This document shows, in pieces, positions 26,975 to 34,832 of a stretch of 43,435 nt of DNA; position 1 is the first letter of the stretch, and every line of letters starts with the position of its first letter. Position numbers and translations under genes: made by a program. This DNA comes from an uncultured Bacilli bacterium (GTDB lineage: Bacteria > Bacillota_I > Bacilli_A > RF39 > UBA660), in NCBI GenBank assembly GCA_934086815.1, contig CAKOIM010000009.1:1-43435 (forward strand), written 5' to 3'. The notes beneath the pieces were generated by a model that was not told where the DNA came from, did not search any database, and worked only from the letters and a program-made list of their open reading frames with translations.

Positions 26975-28198
26975 CTATAATTTGATATAATCGATATATT
27001 CTTTGGCCATTCTATCAGTACTTAAAAATTGATAATCCTTTATATTAAAAGTATTTTTGTATTTTTCTAAGTCATTTACTATGCTTATTATTTTTTTTGC
27101 ATATAAAACTGTGGATTTATCATGAGTTTTATAACTCATTTCATTAGCCATTATAGGAGTAATTGTAGTAATATCATCATAGGGTGGCGTTATACTTTCG
27201 ATACGTGTACTATTAGGGAAAGTCTTGTCTAGCATAAAGTCTGTCATAACAACAGGTTTTCCTTTAAGCAATGCCTCCATTACTGTAAGAGGGACTCCAG
27301 CTTCATGAATAGACGGTTGTAAATAAATATCGCAATTTTGAGTTATAAAATCGCCAATCTCCTCTTGAGGAATGTAATTTAAAATTATAATATTATTTCT
27401 AGCAGAAGATTTTTTAACTTCTGTTTGATATTTATTATACAATTTTTTATCTAATATAGGTCCAGCTGTAATAAATTTAATATTTTTGTTAGTTTTAATA
27501 ACTTCTTCGGCGATACCAATAATAGCCATTTGGTGCTTACCAGATGTATATCCGCCAATTGTTAAACACACTAACTCATTATCCTTTATTTTTAATGATT
27601 TTCTAGTAATGGAAGAACTCTCTCCATTATCTAAATTATTAAAATTAATACCATTTAAAATAGTTTTAATATTTTTATAACCTGTTTTTTTAATGAAATA
27701 GTCCTTACACCACTCTGATACTGCGATGATACCTGTTGTAAATTTCAATTTAAATTTTAATGATTTCCATTCATGTGGTGTATACCAAATATAAGTATTA
27801 TGAATTATATAATAATTTTTAAAACCTAACAATTTTAATAAAATCATGTGAAAAGTAGTAAAGTGAAAAATCAAAGTGCCTATATTATTTTTAGCACAAA
27901 ACTTTATCATTTCTACAATATCATAATATATAATTCTTATGTCTTTGGGAGTATATATTTGCTCAAACATTGGTCCCGTTGTATTGCTAATGCAAATAAC
28001 TTTTGATATATCTCCATTATCTTTAAACGTTTTATAAACATTAGCAGCAACTTGTTCTAATCCTCCACTATTAAAAGATTCCACTACTTGAGCTACTCCT
28101 TTTTTCTTACCTGCATTTTTTATTCTATAATAAAATAAATAAAACAACGCCCCAATAAATCTAAAAATATTTTTAAATTTTCTTAAAATCTTTCTCAT
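26975..28198 (-). CDS. GT4 glycosyltransferase
   Basis: 407 aa. A basic, hydrophobic N-terminus (residues 1-30, IFRFIGALFYLFYYRI) suggests membrane association. GGLEQVAANVYKTF is the GT4 glycine loop, ILNGINFNN the hinge, VCLTIGGYTSGKHQ the second-domain start, and HEAGVPLTVMEALLKGKPVV the E-x7-E patch. Start shares a base with the upstream stop (TAATG), showing tight coupling. Confidence 0.9.
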   Translation of the reverse strand: MRKILRKFKNIFRFIGALFYLFYYRIKNAGKKKGVAQVVESFNSGGLEQVAANVYKTFKDNGDISKVICISNTTGPMFEQIYTPKDIRIIYYDIVEMIKFCAKNNIGTLIFHFTTFHMILLKLLGFKNYYIIHNTYIWYTPHEWKSLKFKLKFTTGIIAVSEWCKDYFIKKTGYKNIKTILNGINFNNLDNGESSSITRKSLKIKDNELVCLTIGGYTSGKHQMAIIGIAEEVIKTNKNIKFITAGPILDKKLYNKYQTEVKKSSARNNIIILNYIPQEEIGDFITQNCDIYLQPSIHEAGVPLTVMEALLKGKPVVMTDFMLDKTFPNSTRIESITPPYDDITTITPIMANEMSYKTHDKSTVLYAKKIISIVNDLEKYKNTFNIKDYQFLSTDRMAKEYIDYIKL

Positions 28199-29337
28199 TA
28201 TTTATCCCCCTCAAACATTTTTAAGAACTCTTTTTTCCCATTTTCATGAATATCAATATATTTTTTTAATACTAACTCATTATTATCTGCTATTTTCTTC
28301 AATTTTTCTTTACTCAAAAGTTTTCCAGCATTAAAATCATCTAATGTTATATACTGCATTCCTAAATCAACAAAGTCTCCAATCTTTGGACTACTCACAA
28401 TCGGCACTATTCTGTATTTAAAATAATCAGCAATTTTTGTAGGACAAGCAACATTATTAACTGTAATGTCATCTCTTAAAACATAACCGTAATGAGCTTT
28501 CATATAAACATCTTTGCATAAGTCTTGATATGATTTTGATCCAACTTCAAGATTTTTAGGTTTATGGTATTTCCAGGTACGCCAAAATTCTTTAGGATTA
28601 GGACAAAAAACCATATAATTAGCATAATCTAACCCATTATGAATTGATTCTTGCATTAATTCAATTTTTTGCCATTTCATTATTCCACCAGCATAAATAA
28701 CCACAGGTTTATTATTTATAAAAGGTTTTTCTTTTGGAACTTCTACGTCATATTGTGATAAATTACTATCAAATATTGGCATTATAATGGTTTTTGTTTT
28801 AAAACGTTCACCATATTTTTCTTGTAAGTGTTCTTTTATCTTGTTAGTAACACAAATAAGACACTCAGCTTTTTGCACTGTAACTTCTTCAATATCACCA
28901 TACATTTGAGCATCTTCATATCTACCATATAAGGTTTCTTCTTCTGGCACAACACCATGGACATCTACATATACTTTGACACCTGGTAATTTATAAAATT
29001 TCTTTTTAGCTTGCCAAACAGAGTGACAGTATACTCTACCACATGAAATCATAAGAGATGCAATTATAGCAGTTTGTTTTTTCGAACCAGGCAAATATCT
29101 TACAACAGTAGTATTTCTATCAGAATGTTCTTCAAACACTAATGAATTACTATCATTTTCATAAGTAACATATACTTTATAAAAATCCTTAAACAATTCA
29201 TCAACTGCCTTAACTCTTTTATAATAACCATCTTTTAAACGTTCCTCTGTAAAATAGGGTGCAACAATAATAATTGACTTTTCCCTTTTCAATCTTTGCT
29301 TTACTTCCAAAAATTTTTTTAACAATAGTTTATTCAT
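28198..29337 (-). CDS. divergent GT-B glycosyltransferase
   Basis: 379 aa. VYVDVHGVVPEEE and ECLICVTNKIKEHLQ resemble the first domain of GT4-like enzymes, VVIYAGGIMKWQ the second-domain opening, and ACPTKIADYFKYRIVPIV the nucleotide-sugar contact region where GT4 proteins carry PTKIxEY. No N-terminal glycine-rich GGxE loop is visible, so it is divergent. Follows tagH after nine bases; ribosome site GAAGGAAA. Confidence 0.8.
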   Translation of the reverse strand: MNKLLLKKFLEVKQRLKREKSIIIVAPYFTEERLKDGYYKRVKAVDELFKDFYKVYVTYENDSNSLVFEEHSDRNTTVVRYLPGSKKQTAIIASLMISCGRVYCHSVWQAKKKFYKLPGVKVYVDVHGVVPEEETLYGRYEDAQMYGDIEEVTVQKAECLICVTNKIKEHLQEKYGERFKTKTIIMPIFDSNLSQYDVEVPKEKPFINNKPVVIYAGGIMKWQKIELMQESIHNGLDYANYMVFCPNPKEFWRTWKYHKPKNLEVGSKSYQDLCKDVYMKAHYGYVLRDDITVNNVACPTKIADYFKYRIVPIVSSPKIGDFVDLGMQYITLDDFNAGKLLSKEKLKKIADNNELVLKKYIDIHENGKKEFLKMFEGDK

Positions 29338-29346
29338 TTTCCTTCA

Positions 29347-30108
29347 CTACTTACCTTCCATATATTTTTTATATTTATCACACACTTCTTTACCCCCAAT
29401 TTCTTGAACAACCCCATGTTCTAGCCAAACAACTCTGTCACACATTTTTTTGATTTGTTCAAGTGAATGAGATACAAATAATACAGTTGTTCCTCCACCA
29501 ATCATACTAAGCATTTTATTTTCGCTTTTAGCTTGAAAAGCTATATCACCAACAGATAATATTTCATCAACAATTAATATTTCTGGGTCAACTATTGTAG
29601 CAATAGAAAATGCTAAACGAGCAACCATCCCTGATGAAAAATTTTGAACCGGAACATCAATAAAATCTTTAAGTTCTGAAAATTCAACTATTTCATCAAA
29701 CTTATTTTCAATTAATTCTTTTGAGTACCCCATAACAGCACCATTCAAATAAATATTTTCTCTTGCTGTTAGTTGTGGGTCAAATCCAGCACCTAATTCT
29801 ATCATTGGACAAACATTTCCAAATATTTCAACATTACCTTTCGTAGGTTTCATTACTCCAGCAACTATTTTTAAAAGAGTAGATTTCCCAGCTCCATTTG
29901 AACCAATAAAACCAACAACTTCTCCTTTATTAACCATAAAATCAACATTATTTAAAGCTAGAAATTCTGGTTTGTTTTTTTTAGCTTTTCTTTTTTCTTT
30001 ATTAAACATATCAACAAAACCCTGTTTCAAAGAAAAACCTTTTTCAACCCCTAAATTAAACCTCATTGTTACATTATTAACTTTAATCATTTCTTTATTT
30101 TCCATTTC
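29347..30108 (-). CDS. tagH: polysaccharide/teichoic acid export ABC ATPase, TagH/Wzt type
   Basis: About 253 aa. Walker A GSNGAGKST, the Q-loop ELGAGFDP, signature FSSGMVARL (the non-canonical S-G-M form of polysaccharide exporters), Walker B ILIVDEIL and switch VSHS are present. It stops after the ATPase domain, so it lacks the C-terminal carbohydrate-binding domain of some Wzt proteins; that argues against O-antigen-type cap recognition. The frame opens at 30123, but AGGGGTGAT is placed for ATG at 30108 (MENKEMIKV). Pairs with the permease just upstream. Confidence 0.94.
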   Translation of the reverse strand, partial: EMENKEMIKVNNVTMRFNLGVEKGFSLKQGFVDMFNKEKRKAKKNKPEFLALNNVDFMVNKGEVVGFIGSNGAGKSTLLKIVAGVMKPTKGNVEIFGNVCPMIELGAGFDPQLTARENIYLNGAVMGYSKELIENKFDEIVEFSELKDFIDVPVQNFSSGMVARLAFSIATIVDPEILIVDEILSVGDIAFQAKSENKMLSMIGGGTTVLFVSHSLEQIKKMCDRVVWLEHGVVQEIGGKEVCDKYKKYMEGK

Positions 30109-30115
30109 ATCACCC

Positions 30116-30910
30116 CTAAACATAATAGATAAATTTATCTTGCTTTTTCTTAAAAATAAATATACCTAATAGCAAAAATACAATTGCAAACAAAGCACAA
30201 TATATCCATACATTTATACCCGGAACTTGATTATATAGAATTATATCCCTAGCAAAATATATAAACCAATATAATGGATTTAACTTAAATATTATTTGAT
30301 ATGATGCTGGTATTATAGAAATATCATACATAATCGGCGTAAGATATGTCCACAGAGTTACAATTACCCCATAAATATAAAACATATCTCTTAAAAACAC
30401 AGAAATAGTTGCAAGAATTAACCCAAAGCCTATAGTGAACAAAAATAAGCAAAAAAATACATAAGGTAAAAGTAAATGATAAATATTAACACCAGTTCCA
30501 GTTATAAAAATTATAGCATATAAAGGAATAAGTGTTAGTAGAAAATTTATCCCTACAAATATACATTTAGATAATGGAAAAATATATTTAGGTATATATA
30601 CTTTATTTATTAAACTAAAATTTGCAACTACACTACTCATAGCTAAATTTGATGCTTCACTAAAATAGTTAAATATTACAAGTCCAGTCATTAAATATAC
30701 TAAATAATTAACACCCGGAGTTGAAAATTTAAACATATTTGTAAATACCAAAGCCATAACTGTCATAGTTAGTACGGGATACAATAAACTCCAAAAGATA
30801 CCTAAAACACTTCTTTTATATTTTACTTTAAAATCTCTTGAAACTAATTGTTGTAGCAAAAAGTTATATTTTTTATAAGTATATTTTAAATTATTAATAA
30901 TTTTTTTCAT
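30116..30910 (-). CDS. tagG: polysaccharide/teichoic acid export ABC permease, TagG/Wzm type
   Basis: 264 aa, six TM helices, ABC-2 fold. The N-terminus LVSRDFKVKYKRSVLGIFWS and LLYPVLTM are the family signature, and NPLYWFIYFARDIIL is the conserved last loop. With TagH it exports a completed undecaprenyl-PP-linked glycan across the membrane. First gene of the 17-kb operon, behind a clear promoter. Confidence 0.95.
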   Translation of the reverse strand: MKKIINNLKYTYKKYNFLLQQLVSRDFKVKYKRSVLGIFWSLLYPVLTMTVMALVFTNMFKFSTPGVNYLVYLMTGLVIFNYFSEASNLAMSSVVANFSLINKVYIPKYIFPLSKCIFVGINFLLTLIPLYAIIFITGTGVNIYHLLLPYVFFCLFLFTIGFGLILATISVFLRDMFYIYGVIVTLWTYLTPIMYDISIIPASYQIIFKLNPLYWFIYFARDIILYNQVPGINVWIYCALFAIVFLLLGIFIFKKKQDKFIYYV

Positions 30911-30934
30911 GAATTAATATCCTTTCATAGTATG

Positions 30935-30964
30935 ATTATAACAAACATTATCCCTAAATATCAA
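30935..30964 (-). promoter_or_regulatory. sigma-A promoter of the polysaccharide operon
   Basis: On the minus strand TTGATA (30964-30959), an 18-base spacer and perfect TATAAT (30940-30935), 25 bases before the tagG ATG, which has GAAAGGA as ribosome site. Confidence 0.75.
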
Positions 30965-31211
30965 CACTTATTCATAAAAATACCGAAGATACCGCAAAAA
31001 AGTTATAGCTACATCTTTAAAAACTAAGTATTAAAGCTATCTAAAATCTTTTACTAACATTCTACACCTGAAGTATTTGATACTCCTTTAATCATTACAA
31101 GAAGTATTTTCATACTAAAGAGTAAAATCACGTAATAATTATATTAGAAATAATTTATTAAATTAACACTTATTAATCACATCAACGCAACAATAAATTA
31201 CCAATAAATTC
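30965..31211. other. gene-free stretch between the polysaccharide operon and the retron
   Basis: About 250 bases of AT-rich DNA with no supportable ORF. It holds only short inverted repeats, such as ATAGCT with AGCTAT (about 31005-31040) and AGTAT-TTTC-ATACT (near 31091). It marks the left border of the accessory island. Confidence 0.5.
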
Positions 31212-31256
31212 AAAAAAAGACAACTCAAGTTTTTTATAACTTAAATTGTCTTTTTT
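31212..31256 (-). terminator. terminator of the retron RT gene
   Basis: 11-bp stem AAAAAAGACAA (31213-31223) with TTGTCTTTTTT (31246-31256) and an inner AAGTT/AACTT hairpin. The A-run gives a T-run on the minus strand. The RT stop codon (31241-31243) is inside the structure. Confidence 0.8.
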
Positions 31257-32194
31257 AACTCAAAAATAAATTTTTTATAGTTTTTAAATTCTAAATCATT
31301 TTCATTAATTTGTAAGACATAAAGTACTCTACCATATAGGGAATTTAAATATGAAACTGAATTTAATTTATAGTTATGATATTCTAAATGTGATTTTAAT
31401 CCATATTTCTTTATATAATATATTTCTTGCCTAATTATCTTACGATATTTAGAACAAACTTGTACTTTTTCATTAACTACTATCCCCGTTACATTTTGAC
31501 ACGATGATTTACTAACAACATGAATTTTATCATCATTTAATTTTAACCCTAATTTATATAACATTTTTCTTACTTTTATTATCATTTCGCTAGGATTAAA
31601 ATTACCAGAAAAAGTCATATCATCAGAATACCTTGTATATGATATATCTTTTTTCTCACACCAAGCACCTAGTTCTTCATCAAAATCTTTCATTACTAAA
31701 TTGGAAATATATGCAGATGTTGGTGATCCCTGAGTTAAATGTTCATCATATGTACATAAATATGTTAATAACACACCAACGGATTTAGGAAAATACTCTA
31801 TTGGAAAACAAGAATTATATATGTCTACAAAAGATATATTTTCAAAAAAGTTTTTAATATCAAGTTTTAGTATTAGATTTTTATTAACGTGCGGGGTAGC
31901 ATTTTCCTTTAATGGAATTCCTTTATGATAAGCTTTAGCATACTTTGATATAGATTTATTATTAAGTATATTAACTAAAATTTGTGTTTGTATATGTTTT
32001 AATAACATATTCGGTTCATATATGGTTCTATATTTTTCATTTTTCTTTTTTATCTTATAAATTTTATAGTTTCTTTCTATATTATTGCCTAATGAATATA
32101 GAGTTTTTATATACCTTTTCTCATCTTTACAATTAAACAAATGAAGAGATAGTAAAAAAGTATTACATTCTTTTATACCTGTGTATTTCCACAT
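31241..32194 (-). CDS. retron reverse transcriptase
   Basis: 317 aa, the usual size of a stand-alone retron RT. In order: ENATPHVNKNLILKLDIKNF (the NAxxH region X and the first catalytic Asp), TQGSPTSAYISNLVM (RT motif 4), YSDDMTFSG (catalytic Y-x-D-D), LGLKLNDDKIHVV, and NVTGIVVN, the VTG motif of region Y that marks retron RTs. It uses the RNA encoded just upstream as primer and template to make msDNA. ATG at 32194 is preceded by GGGAGGT directly after the a2 repeat. No fused effector domain; no maturase or endonuclease domain, so it is not a group II intron. Confidence 0.92.
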   Translation of the reverse strand: MWKYTGIKECNTFLLSLHLFNCKDEKRYIKTLYSLGNNIERNYKIYKIKKKNEKYRTIYEPNMLLKHIQTQILVNILNNKSISKYAKAYHKGIPLKENATPHVNKNLILKLDIKNFFENISFVDIYNSCFPIEYFPKSVGVLLTYLCTYDEHLTQGSPTSAYISNLVMKDFDEELGAWCEKKDISYTRYSDDMTFSGNFNPSEMIIKVRKMLYKLGLKLNDDKIHVVSKSSCQNVTGIVVNEKVQVCSKYRKIIRQEIYYIKKYGLKSHLEYHNYKLNSVSYLNSLYGRVLYVLQINENDLEFKNYKKFIFELKKTI

Positions 32195-32212
32195 TTTTAC
32201 TACCTCCCATAT

Positions 32213-32222
32213 TTATGCAGTG
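32213..32222 (-). repeat. retron a2 repeat
   Basis: CACTGCATAA on the minus strand, perfect complement of a1 at 32376-32385. It ends nine bases before the RT ribosome site. Confidence 0.85.
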
Positions 32223-32375
32223 CTAAAGATATTATAATTTGGAAATGGACTTTAAGCGTAGTGAAACGAAGCATCTACATGAAATGTAGGACAGTCCTTT
32301 GGAAAATTATAATTAAATCATCTTAATTTATTTAGTCCCTTAACGACTCGTTAAAGTAGGAACAAGTCCAATCGC

Positions 32376-32385
32376 CACTGCATAA
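32376..32385 (-). repeat. retron a1 repeat
   Basis: TTATGCAGTG on the minus strand, perfect complement of a2 at 32213-32222. It starts right after the candidate -10 box, placing the RNA 5' end in or beside it. Confidence 0.85.
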
Positions 32386-32387
32386 GT

Positions 32388-32393
32388 ATTGTA
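32388..32393 (-). promoter_or_regulatory. -10 box of the retron promoter
   Basis: TACAAT on the minus strand, preceded by TTGG. Transcription about seven bases downstream would begin in the a1 repeat. No clear -35 at the expected distance. Confidence 0.5.
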
Positions 32394-32530
32394 CCAAATT
32401 TTTAACAATAAATCATCTATTTTGCAATATTTTCAATGTAAAAAATCTTCAGACATAAATAAGTAAGATTATATATTTTACTTATTTTGGGTTAATAAAC
32501 ATCAAATCTTTTTCTACTTTATATGAGAAA

Positions 32531-32635
32531 ATGAATATAACAAGAAACCATAAAGATATTACACCTGATATGTTTAATCAATTAAGAAAAATATCAAATA
32601 AACTAAATAAATCTTTAAATATAATTAATAAATAG
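32531..32635 (+). CDS. short ORF, 34 residues, possible gene remnant
   Basis: ATG to TAG, peptide starting MNITRNHKDITPDMFNQLRK, amphipathic and helical. The frame is open for at least 12 further codons upstream with no ribosome site, so it looks more like the end of a lost gene than a real small gene. It directly abuts the vestigial DUF3800 tail. Function unknown. Confidence 0.25.
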   Translation: MNITRNHKDITPDMFNQLRKISNKLNKSLNIINK

Positions 32636-32705
32636 CCACTAACTATTTTATAAATGACAAACTATTTTTACAAAAAAAAAGAAACGCAAGTTCCTTTTCT
32701 AACCG
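32636..32705 (+). pseudogene. vestigial tail of a DUF3800 gene plus its terminator
   Basis: About 70 bases match, with scattered mismatches and small gaps, the 3' end and terminator of the intact DUF3800 gene at 34621-34692; the 13-base stretch AAACTATTTTTAC is identical, and the hairpin GAAACGCAAGTTCC corresponds to GGAACGTAAGCTCC. The reading frame is lost. The two copies are direct repeats flanking the GNAT-ASCH-DUF3800 block. Confidence 0.65.
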
Positions 32706-32766
32706 TATATCTGAAACCTAAGAAATAGTTGATAAACAACTAATCACTTTAGTAATAACATGTTTT

Positions 32767-33339
32767 TTATTTAATTTGATCACATCTATTTTTTAATACT
32801 CTAACTAACTTTTTATGTAATTGTTGTTCTAAAGTTTCTTCATTATTCTTTGTTAATGTTCCGTTAAAACATAATTCTTGGGATTTATCGTTATATAACC
32901 CTGAAACCACTTCTGTTAATTCCCAACCATATTTATTAATAATTGCTTTAAACATTTCTAATTTATAATCAGCTAATGTTATAAAAGGTTTGGTAGTGCC
33001 TAACCATTTTAATGATTCTTTTAAAATTTCATTACCTATTCCTAAACCTCTAAATTTACTAGAAACATATAATGTACATATCTTTTGTTCTTCTTTGTCT
33101 TTTTTTAAACAAACCATAGAAATTATTTCATTATCATTTTTAGGATTTCTAACAAATAATATATTTCGCTCATCACTATTTATAATTCCTTGTAATTGTT
33201 TAGTAAAAAACCATTCTTTATATTTAGGATAATCATCACAAATAAAATCTGTTATCATATAAATTTTCGTTGCAAGTTCCATAAATTTTTCTTCTGGAAT
33301 AATTCCTATATATTCTTTTAAACTTTCGATATTTATCAT
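32767..33339 (-). CDS. GNAT-family N-acetyltransferase
   Basis: 190 aa. The GNAT core is visible as CTLYVSSKFRGLGIGNEILK, with R-G-L-G-I-G as the acetyl-CoA pyrophosphate loop, preceded by strands with IISMVCLKKDKEE and followed by ITLADYKLEMFKAIINKYGW. The extra ~40-residue basic C-terminus (EEQLHKKLVRVLKNR-like) is not part of the fold. Start ATG 33339 with AGAGGA. It diverges from the ASCH gene with overlapping promoters. The acceptor is unknown; GNAT toxins exist, but no antitoxin partner is evident. Confidence 0.88.
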   Translation of the reverse strand: MINIESLKEYIGIIPEEKFMELATKIYMITDFICDDYPKYKEWFFTKQLQGIINSDERNILFVRNPKNDNEIISMVCLKKDKEEQKICTLYVSSKFRGLGIGNEILKESLKWLGTTKPFITLADYKLEMFKAIINKYGWELTEVVSGLYNDKSQELCFNGTLTKNNEETLEQQLHKKLVRVLKNRCDQIK

Positions 33340-33368
33340 GCTAACTTTCCTCTCAAAATTTGTTTTTT

Positions 33369-33397
33369 ATAATACCTCTTTTCGCCATTTTTGTCAA
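33369..33397 (-). promoter_or_regulatory. consensus promoter of the GNAT gene
   Basis: Minus strand TTGACA (33397-33392), 17-base spacer, TATTAT (33374-33369). The spacer is shared with the divergent ASCH promoter region, so the two genes are likely co-regulated or interfere with each other. Confidence 0.75.
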
Positions 33398-33404
33398 TTT
33401 ATGA

Positions 33405-33410
33405 TATAAT
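33405..33410 (+). promoter_or_regulatory. -10 box of the ASCH gene
   Basis: Perfect TATAAT on the plus strand, 73 bases before the ATG. A poor -35 (TCGCCA, 33382-33387) lies 17 bases upstream. Confidence 0.45.
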
Positions 33411-33482
33411 ACTTATCCAGAAGTGGATCTTATTTAACAAGCCTAGCAAAACAAATGATATCAATGAAAGGAAGAAAATAAT

Positions 33483-33824
33483 ATGGAATACAAAATGAAA
33501 TTGCAATCTAACTATTATAATTTTATACTTAATGGTACTAAAAGAATTGAATTAAGACTTTTTGATGAAAAAAGACAACAAATTAAAATTGGAGATACAA
33601 TTAAGTTTTTAAATGAATCTGAATTAAAGGAATCATTTAATACTAAAGTTGTAGGACTATTAAGATATAATACTTTTCTAGAGCTATTTAGAGATTTTGA
33701 TATTTCTATTTTATCTGATAAATCTATGACTAAAGAAGAATTAATTAATGTTCTTGAACAATTCTATACAAAAGAAAAACAAGAACAATATGGTGTTTTA
33801 GGAATTAGAATCGAATTAATATAA
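33483..33824 (+). CDS. ASCH-domain protein
   Basis: 113 aa, a single ASCH domain. It contains LNGTKRIELRL, which fits the family G-x-K-x-x-E-x-R signature, then KIGDTIKFLN and VVGLLRYNTF, and ends YGVLGIRIELI. ASCH is a PUA-like beta barrel that binds RNA or, in some members, hydrolyses modified nucleosides; similar small proteins sit beside GNAT enzymes in Bacillota. Ribosome site GAAAGGAAG precedes the start. Divergent from the GNAT gene, codirectional with DUF3800. Confidence 0.88.
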   Translation: MEYKMKLQSNYYNFILNGTKRIELRLFDEKRQQIKIGDTIKFLNESELKESFNTKVVGLLRYNTFLELFRDFDISILSDKSMTKEELINVLEQFYTKEKQEQYGVLGIRIELI

Positions 33825-33926
33825 AAGCAAAAAGTGTGACGATATCTGGGGTTTCAAAATAAAACACAGGCAATTCGTTCACCAATTAAATTGTATAATG
33901 TTTCTACATAAGGAGATGATTAAAAT

Positions 33927-34661
33927 ATGAATAATGAAATATATATCTTAATGGATGATTCCGGAAAACTTAATTCGAACGAAAATTCATGTATTTACGG
34001 TGGACTTTTTTTTTATTCTAATAAAGACTATATCAATTTTATAAATAAATATAAAAGTATTATAGATTCTATAAAATGCTTTTATTGTTCAAAAGATATA
34101 ACTAATTGTAGTCAATATTGTGTAGAAATAAAAGGTACTTCAAAACTAAAACCCAAAGATAAAAGACGTTTATTTAATCTTTTAAAAAAGCAAAAAAATT
34201 ATGGCGTTTTTATAAATAACAATAGAGTTTATGATAAAATAATGAGTGATAAAGCAGCTAGAGGTAGATATTCTGATTATGCTCAAAAAAGAATTGTAAA
34301 AGAAATTGTTCTATATTCTATTCAAAACAAGTCAATTGATCCTAAGAAAGAATTATCATTAAACATAAAAATTGATGAAGCTAAAACAAAATCAAATGGC
34401 TATTATAATCTTAAAGATAGTATCTATGAAGAATTAGTTAATGGAATAATTAATTATGATTATTCTACAATACATAAACCTCTACTAACAAATGGTTTAA
34501 AAATCAAAGTTAGAACCTTTAATTCAAAATATAATTTTGGAATTCAAGGTGCTGATATTATTTCTCATTATCTCCATAGTCAATATGAACAACATTTAAA
34601 AAATGGAAAAGACATATCATCCACTACTAGTTTTATAGAAGTCAAACTATTTTTACCATAA
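33927..34661 (+). CDS. DUF3800-domain protein
   Basis: 244 aa. The DUF3800 hallmarks are an early acidic motif (ILMDDSGKLN, residues 7-16), a central basic segment, an internal NIKIDEAKTKSNGYY and a late GIQGADIISHYLHSQYE. The pattern of scattered Asp/Glu suggests a nuclease-like RNase H type fold. DUF3800 proteins recur in phage-defence islands, and I recall them as partners of one retron type; that link is from memory. Ribosome site GGAGATGA; a TATAAT at 33894-33899 may be its own -10. Terminated by a hairpin at 34661-34685. Confidence 0.85.
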   Translation: MNNEIYILMDDSGKLNSNENSCIYGGLFFYSNKDYINFINKYKSIIDSIKCFYCSKDITNCSQYCVEIKGTSKLKPKDKRRLFNLLKKQKNYGVFINNNRVYDKIMSDKAARGRYSDYAQKRIVKEIVLYSIQNKSIDPKKELSLNIKIDEAKTKSNGYYNLKDSIYEELVNGIINYDYSTIHKPLLTNGLKIKVRTFNSKYNFGIQGADIISHYLHSQYEQHLKNGKDISSTTSFIEVKLFLP

Positions 34662-34692
34662 AAAAAGGAACGTAAGCTCCTTTTTCTAACTG
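34621..34692 (+). repeat. direct repeat, intact copy (DUF3800 tail)
   Basis: Covers the last 12 codons of the DUF3800 gene and its terminator; the degraded partner is at 32636-32705. Confidence 0.6.
34661..34685 (+). terminator. terminator of the DUF3800 gene
   Basis: Stem AAAAAAGGA/TCCTTTTT around ACGTAAGC, followed by TTTTTC; it begins at the stop codon. A degenerate copy lies near 32680-32700. Confidence 0.8.
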
Positions 34693-34832
34693 AGTCGGTG
34701 CTAAGCACTAAATTAAAAATCGAACATCAGTTATAGACCTGACAAGGATCACTCCTTCGGTACAAATAATATAGCATATAATTATATTATTTGTCAATTA
34801 CAGTATATTCCAAAAATATATTTATATGAAAA
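34693..34832. other. gene-free stretch with several hairpins
   Basis: No ORF seen. Inverted repeats include GTGC-TAA-GCAC (near 34698), AAGGA-TCAC-TCCTT (near 34744-34757) and an 11-bp perfect stem CAAATAATATA (34763-34773) with TATATTATTTG (34783-34793). The sequence is less AT-rich than its surroundings for the first 70 bases, which is odd for an intergenic region here. Confidence 0.5.

Larger units (their letters stand above)
32213..32385 (-). ncRNA. retron msr-msd non-coding RNA
   Basis: Read on the minus strand from 32385 to 32213. The ends are perfect 10-bp inverted repeats, a1 TTATGCAGTG (32385-32376) and a2 CACTGCATAA (32222-32213). After a1 comes GCGA, with a candidate branching G. 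The msr hairpin is CTTTAAC-GAGTC-GTTAAGG (about 32355-32338), flanked by GTTCC/GGGAC. The msd (about 32313-32231) is a long stem: ATTATAATTT pairs with AAATTATAAT (10 bp), then an internal CC-rich loop, then AAAGGACT with AGTCC-A-TTT. The tip carries CTACAT-TTC-ATGTAG (32289-32275) and a GC-closed second loop. Size, order and position before RT are those of a retron. The exact branch and msDNA ends cannot be fixed from sequence. Confidence 0.88.

Noticed and set aside
31241..32194. Group II intron or diversity-generating retroelement RT
   Set aside because: No maturase or endonuclease domain, no domain V-like RNA, no variable/template repeats; the VTG motif and a1/a2 repeats point to a retron.
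34690..34706. GAGTCGGTGC string resembling the last hairpin of a Cas9 tracrRNA
   Set aside because: No Cas genes, no repeat-spacer array and no anti-repeat nearby; the partner half of the tracr hairpin is missing. Chance similarity.
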